Shown in pieces: positions 57,749-64,000 of a stretch of 64,000 nt of DNA. Numbering within the stretch: position 1 is the stretch's first letter; the number at the start of each line of letters is the position of its first letter. Below the pieces are notes generated by a model. The model worked only from the letters and a program-made list of their open reading frames with translations. It ran no database searches and had not been told where the DNA came from. The position numbers and the translations under genes were made by a program. This stretch comes from Turbatrix aceti (lineage: Eukaryota; Nematoda; Chromadorea; Rhabditida; Panagrolaimidae): the NCBI GenBank assembly GCA_963969345.1, contig OZ017770.1, positions 3,853,246 through 3,917,245 of the forward strand, read 5' to 3'.

Positions 57749-60387
57749 GTACGTTTCGCCGTTTTTTTTAAACGTTATACGACTACAAGTGTTGTTGCTA
57801 TCTTTTTGTCAGTCTCCGAATGTTTGGCAAAAACGTTGGGGACCGGTGAATCCGTAACGCCTATCACAGCATAGTTATATCCGATTGCCAGGGGTTTCTT
57901 TTCATCACAACATTTGAATAAGATCCGCCTTTAGACAATTTTTGCTTGTTTCAGAGGGGGATACTTCAGTCCAAAGTCACGATAAGTGACTAGAAAAAGA
58001 TTGTTCTTCTATGACAGTTCCTTTAAACTGACTAGTTTTTCTTTCACTCTAGATTCATTTACTCCCGTATCCCTTTTCAACATCGGTTAACTCGACCGTC
58101 TGTTGTCCGAGAAAAGTAAATTTATCTGCTCTTAATGCCCCGGTCGTTTTGAAGTGTGCGGGTCCTTGTTGCGAACCCCTTGTTAGAATAGGTCCATACA
58201 AGGTGCGAAAAAGTCTATAGGGATGACGTTTTTTAAAAATAAATTTCATGGATTACAGCAACGGACACCAGGTTAACAGACACGCCTTTACTTCTAATGA
58301 ATTGAAATTGATAGGAATATTGGTAAAATGACCTATTTTGGTGTAAGTAGAGAAAGACCGCTCCTTCTACAGTCTCGGACTCTCACCGCTAGCGATGGCC
58401 GTGATCGCCTACCACGCGCACGAACATTTTTTCCGTACGGTTTCGCCATTGCGCATCACCTGTCGACCGGCGAGGCCGACTGCATACTGAGATTTTGCAA
58501 TTTATCGACGTTTATACATTCCCAAATGACTTTTACATATCTCGGCTACTGTGTCTCTTCTTGCTTTTTCACACGGAAAAAACGGACTTGTTTTTTTCTG
58601 CGCACATCTTTTGTTTCTGAATTTTTTGACGCTATCTGAAAATAACTGCCTACCTTTTCATGCTTTTGTTTTCTTCCGTTTCACTCAGTTGCCAATCGGG
58701 TCTGCCGACATGACGTCAGGTTAGGTAACACATACTCATCACTCTACAGTGATGAATTGTGCATATGATTTGCCGTATATTTATTGTGATGTTATCTGGA
58801 ACAGCTAATTTTGCTCAATTTTCTGACCGTATTTTTTGAAGATGACTGACTGCACTTAACTATTTGGTCTCTTAATTTTTTGTTGATAGTTTTTACTGAT
58901 CAAAAGGAAAAAAATAGTGAGTCGAAAAAGATCATGTACGTGATGCCGTCCCTTCGACTTAAAAAGAATTCTACCATGCATATTGCCTGCCTCATAGTTG
59001 GTGAAACATCTATCAAGATCGTTGTCGGTGATAGGAGGAACACATCACCTCCTCTCCTTTTACCTGCCGTGCCTACTTTAGTCCCAGTCGCATACGGAGC
59101 TCGGGCTTGTAGATTTGTTAGTCGCATCTCGATACTCTGACGGTGCTCTGGCAATTGGCTGGAAGCGCCACGAGATAATTGTAGGGGCTAAAGGGCAATG
59201 AAAGGGATTGTCGAAGATTTCAATCTGCTTTTGTGTCCTTTTTCGCTCGCCTTATTTGCACTCCTTTTTATTTCTTTACACGATCAAAGTTAAACGGTAC
59301 AAAGGTCGATGTTCGTTGAAGGCCGTCGTTGTATCGTAAGGCATCGTTCTGCTGCCTACCGTGTTTGTAAGTGTCTGTCCTGTTGCAGTTCTCCCTCACG
59401 CTACTTCACGCTTCTTTACCTCTGTCTTACATTAGTAGTGGTACTCACCTTGGGCCAAAAGATTGTTTCGATAGGGTGAAAAACCCGACGACATTGCCTT
59501 ACTAGTATATGATGTACCGGAAACTCGTTAGCTGTTATCGAGTTGTACAATCTGGTAATTTGGAAGGCTTCAATTATTTTCTAGGTTAAAATTTAACCTA
59601 ATTTTTTTAACAGATTCATGAGTATTGAGAGCTGTCACAAAAATTCAGCATTTTAATCTTACTTTTTTGTCTTGATCTCATTAACTAAAGCCGGGCACTT
59701 ATTTCGCCTCTCTGAAACATGGTTGCCAAAATTTAAAACCCTTCTTACCTGGGAGATCGATGGAAGATTTACGGCCGTCACCCTGTCTGGTGACACGGGG
59801 GCGCATGAAAAGTCTTGAGTTAAAGGACGAGTAGGGTTGGACACGCCGTTCTTCCGAGATCTTTGTCGATCGCCCGGCAAGCAGCGATCATCAACAATTG
59901 TCTCCACTGTCCACTTCTTGACCTTCACTGGTATGCGTCCGCGCTCTTTAGCCCCGCGTGGTTTCAAGGTGTTGCTACGCCGTTGACCCATCGACAAGGG
60001 GTAGATCACGATACAGGCAACGACGGCTTTCGTTTTGTTGGTTCAAAAATAAACTTGAACAACGTGTTTGGTGTTCCTTCTGAGAGACTGGCTGTCTTCT
60101 TACACGTCTTTTTTTACTTTTTTGCAATTCACGCACTCTCCCCAATTATCTGCGTCACATTATTTGGCATTGACAAATTTAGGGTCTAACTTTAATTTGC
60201 CCCCCACGCTGAAATGGTCATTTTTTTCTTGAACAATCATTGTTTTCAAGTTTGCGAATTGTGCGAACTACGTAATTAACATTACTTTTATCATGAAAAA
60301 ACAACACTGGTCGCACCTTTGTTCACCCCGATGATGCATACAAAAACTTGATACAAAAGCGTTAAATAAGAATTTTTCATTTTTCAG
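57749..60387. other. putative first intron or upstream region of fatty acid synthase
   Basis: 2.6 kb with no recognised domain. One minus-strand frame (about 59748-60009) is protein-like and ends at a strong CAG/GTAAGAAG donor; it is described as a finding. Confidence 0.4.
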
Positions 60388-63300
60388 TCTAACGAGAGCA
60401 TGAGTAGCAGCTCAGAGGATCCGCCATTTTGGCGTGACCAAGATGAAATCGTCATTTCGGGTGTCAGTGGCCGTTACCCATGCTCCGAAAATGTCTGGGA
60501 ATTTGCGGAGAACCTCATGGAAGGCGTCGACATGATTACAGAAGACGACAAACGCTGGCCTCCAGGCAAGGAATACTCAAGTTGTTTACTCATTCACACT
60601 CACGCTTTTTACAGGATTCTGCGACTTGCCAAAAAGACACGGCAAGCTGAAGGACCTCAAGAAATTCGATGCTGGTTTTTTCAGTGTAACACCTAAACAA
60701 GCCAACTTCATGGATCCACAAGTGAGAATTCTGCTGGAAGTTGCATACGAAGCAATGATTGATGCAGGTGTGTATTGTGTTAGACTTGTTAGATGTGACA
60801 TTTAACTTCATGTCGAAGTGACGTCGCAATACACACGTACCGTACGGTACCACTTAACCTTGAACTTGCTAATTTGCTTTCACCCACTAAAAAAACGCAT
60901 TGATTGCAGGTATCAATCCACAAGACCTCCGGGGCAGCAAAACGGGTGTCTTTGTCGGATGTTCTGCATCAGAGACTGGCAGTGCTCTCACTCAAGATCC
61001 TGAAGCGGTTACCGGGTACACGCTGACAGGATGCGTGCGATCCATGTTCAGCAACCGCATCAGCTACACATTCGACCTCCGAGGTCCCTCATTCTCAGTC
61101 GACACAGCTTGCAGTTCGTCACTGCTTGCGCTACAGCTGGCAGTCGATGCCATTCGCCAAGGCCAATGCGACTCCGCCATCGTAGCCGGTGCTCACCTCA
61201 CGCTGACGCCGACTGCAGCGCTTCAGTTCCTCAAACTCGGCATGCTCAGTCCTGCGGGCAGTTGCCGATCGTTTGACGACTCTGGCGATGGATATTGCCG
61301 AACAGAAGGTGTGGCAGCCATCTTCGTTCAGCGACACGCCGTAGCCAAGCGCATCTACGCCACCGTTGTTCACGCCAAGAGTAACACAGACGGCTACAAA
61401 GAGCAGGGCATTACTTTCCCCTCAGGTGAACGTCAGGCTACCCTGCTTGAAGAAGTTTACCACGAGGCAAACGTCGATCCCAACACTGTCAAGTACGTCG
61501 AGACCCACGGTACTGGCACGAAAGTCGGCGACCCACAAGAAGCGTATGCGATCACGCAAATTTTCTGCAGCAACAGGTTTGTTGACTTCAATCACAAAAA
61601 CATTTTTACAATGTTTTATGAGTTTCAGAACAGATCCCCTTCTCATCGGCTCAGTGAAATCCAACATGGGTCACGCAGAACCGGCTTCCGGTCTTTGCTC
61701 GATCACTAAAATGATCATTGCCATCGAAAACAACACTTTGCCACCCAACCTCCATTTCAAAACCCCCAATCAGTACATCGATGGCCTGAAGACCGGCCAA
61801 TTGAAGGTAGTCACTGAAAAGACCCCCTTCCCCGGCGGCGTCATTGGTGTCAACTCGTTCGGCTTTGGCGGTTCCAACACCCATGTCATCCTCCGGGCAC
61901 CTACCCGTGCCGCCGAACTCCCTGCCCCCGACAAGGGCACCTTCCCTCGCGTCGTGCTGTACTCCGGTCGCACACAGGAGGGCGTCAAGAACATCATTGA
62001 CAACGTTCAGAAGTACAAGGACAACATCTACCTCCAGGCACTCCTCGCAAACCAGGCTAACATCGCTCCCAAGGATACCCCCTTCCGTGGTGTTCTGATG
62101 TACGATCGCGACAACAACGCCGAGCCATACGTCGACGTTGCCAAGATTCCCATCACTGAAGCCCGTCCAGTGTGGTTTGTCTTCTCCGGCATGGGCAGTC
62201 AGTGGCCCGGCATGGCACAGGGCTTGATGCGCATTCCCGTTTTTGACCAATCGCTCCGTGCTTGCTCAAAAGCCATTGAGGAATACGGCATCGACCTCTA
62301 CAAGATGCTTCAGAGCTCCGACCCCGCGCAGTACAAAAACAACACACTCAACTGCATGCTGGCTATCGCTAGTATCCAGATCGCTTTGACCGACCTTCTC
62401 CACGCCATTGGCGTTGTTCCCGACGGAATTGTTGGTCACTCGACTGGTGAAATGGGCTGCGGCTACGCCGACGGTGCATTGACTCGCGAGCAGACCATGA
62501 AGCTCGCCTACTTCCGTGGACACACCATCATGAACAGCAAGCTCCCCATCCACGGCGGCATGGCTGCTGTTGGTCTCACCTGGGAAGTCGCTCGGGAACG
62601 TTGCCCTGAAGGCGTCGTTCCGGCTTGTCACAACGGCGCCAACTCCGTCACCATCTCTGGCGACGCCGCCAAGATCGACGAGTTCTGCGCTCAGCTAACC
62701 AAGGAAGAAGTCTTTGCCAAGCCAGTCGATTCCTCCGGCATCCCCTTCCACTCTCCTGCTATGCTTGCAGTCAAGGATGACATGCTCAAGGCGATGCGAG
62801 GAATTGTTCCGGACCCCAAGCCTCGGTCTTCCAAGTGGTTGTCCACTTCCGTGCCCGAAGAACAGTGGGATGACGAGATCGCTCTCTTCTGCTCCGCCGA
62901 CTACCACGTCAACAACGCGTGCAGCCCTGTTCTGTTCTACGAAGCGCTGCAGAAGATCCCTCCGGCAGCCATCACTGTTGAAATTGCCCCTCACTCCCTG
63001 CTCGCTTCCATCCTTCGCCGCAACCTCCAAAAGACGTGCACGAACATCGGTCTCATGAACAACAAGGCCGAAAATGAGCTTGACAGCTTCCTCCAGTCCG
63101 TTGGCAAGCTTTACCAGGCCGGCGCGACGGTGCACATCGAAAAGCTCTACCCCTCTGTGGCCCTGCCTGCTCCCCCTGGAACTCCCATGATTGCACCTAT
63201 GTGGCGCTGGGATCACTCCCAGGAATGGCCCGTCGTCGACGGTCGTCAGATGGCCAGCGGTGGCGGTCATGTGCCTTCGTCCGCTTCGTACACCATCGAC

Positions 63301-64000
63301 CCGTTCTCGTCTGACTCAAAGGAAACCTACCTCAAGGACCATATCATCGACGGTCGTGTCCTGTATCCATTCACTGGCTACATGGTCCTGGCCTGGAAAA
63401 CGCTCTGCAAGCTCAACAGCGTTGACTATCAAAAGACCCCTGTCATCATGGAAAACATCAACGTGTACAGCGCGACGATTCTGACCAAACCCATTCGTCT
63501 GGATGTTGTTATTACGCCTGGCAACGGTGAATTCGAAATCCTCGACGGTGATCAGCTTTGCGCTAGCGGCCGCATCTACATCCCCGACGAAGACCGTGCG
63601 TTCTACTACAACGACCTGAAGGCCATCGAGACGTCGCACATTGCCGAGCGCATTGAGCTGGACACCGAAGATGCCTACAAGGAGTTCCTTCTCCGTGGCT
63701 ACGAGTACGGAGAAAACTTCCGTGGCATCTACCGCACGTGCAACAGCGGTGAACGCGGTACGCTGTACTGGCGCGGCAACTGGGTCACCTTCCTCGACTC
63801 GCTGCTCCAGACTGCGCTGCTTGCCGAGCGCGCTGACAGCCTGCGTCTGCCAACCCGTGTCCGCTACCTTCGCGTCGACCCCAACAAGCACCTGCAGAGC
63901 ATCGAAGAACGCGATGGCATCCAGGTCGTCGAACTCCGCAACGATATTGCCACCAACGGCTGTATTGCCGGCGGTGTCGAATGCTGCGACCTCACGGCCC
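60388..64000 (+). CDS. fasn-1: fatty acid synthase, 3' end beyond the window
   Basis: Exons 60388-60565, 60615-60767, 60910-61576 and 61629 to the window end. Counting from the ATG at 60400, about 1119 codons are present. The ketosynthase has its active-site Cys in DTACSSS (near residue 174), with histidines in [13 protein letters not shown] and KSNMGHAEP. The malonyl/acetyl transferase has GHSTGEMG (Ser near 600). The dehydratase begins with [15 protein letters not shown] (His near 900). This is the domain order of animal type I fatty acid synthase, a cytosolic dimer making palmitate from acetyl- and malonyl-CoA. The remaining DH, ER, KR, ACP and TE lie outside the window. Intron 1 (60566-60614) is a GC-AG intron. 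Confidence 0.95.

Noticed and set aside
61651..63891. Antisense frames of 190-200 codons over fatty acid synthase
   Set aside because: Mirror frames of a well conserved coding exon.

Overview
The window is nuclear DNA from a nematode. Two genes have the layout of nematode cuticle collagens: an N-terminal hydrophobic region, a subtilisin-type R-x-x-R or R-x-K-R site, and Gly-X-Y blocks interrupted by Cys clusters. The other genes are ordinary animal genes: a kinesin-6, V-ATPase subunit A, SNF5, animal fatty acid synthase, a TGF-beta ligand and OSGIN. Most introns are about 45-60 bp with T-rich TTTCAG or TTTTAG acceptors. Several start codons lie a few bases after an unpaired acceptor, as expected for spliced-leader trans-splicing. 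Divergence from familiar Caenorhabditis proteins suggests another lineage; the species cannot be named. No RNA gene, CRISPR array or bacterial feature was seen.

Layout. 1.2-4.2 kb: a seven-unit secreted precursor with furin sites (+), a small secreted Cys-rich protein (+) and a four-exon secreted peptide gene (-). 4.6-7.3 kb: kinesin-6 zen-4 (-). 8.0-9.2 kb: an eEF2-lysine-methyltransferase-like gene (+). 10.8-12.0 kb: an unrecognised protein (+). 12.3-15.7 kb: two transposon-like elements, one a hAT-type MITE built of short self-complementary repeats and one a 1.66 kb foldback element. 17.4-20.3 kb: two cuticle collagens (+). 20.9-22.1 kb: a seven-EGF membrane protein (-). 23.9 kb: a small membrane protein (+). 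24.3-26.5 kb: a coiled-coil protein (-). 27.4-29.5 kb: an unrecognised 619-residue protein (+). 30.5-35.2 kb: V-ATPase subunit A (+), whose 2.65 kb intron holds a four-TM gene on the other strand. 35.6-38.8 kb: a TGF-beta family ligand (-). 39.6-44.6 kb: a KCTD-type BTB protein, a rhodopsin-like GPCR, a secreted Cys-rich protein and a CCCH zinc-finger protein (all +), with a second MITE copy in between. 45.0-47.2 kb: an OSGIN-type flavoprotein (-). 48.6-50.0 kb: SNF5/SMARCB1 (-). 50.2-53.1 kb: a small TM gene that appears to overlap the first exon of a long coiled-coil gene (+). 53.2-60.4 kb: a gene-poor stretch that probably holds the 5' end of the next gene. 60.4-64.0 kb: fatty acid synthase (+), cut by the window end after the KS, MAT and part of the DH domain.

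The genes do not form one pathway. Collagens and secreted proteins have TATA-like promoters (TATATAAG, TATTTAAG), while most housekeeping genes start just after a lone splice acceptor. The most unusual signals are the repeat precursor, two short exact copies of coding sequence in non-coding DNA (both involving zen-4), the palindromic MITE family, the nested and overlapping genes and two GC-AG introns. All exon models were built by hand from reading frames and splice signals, without alignment or transcript data.
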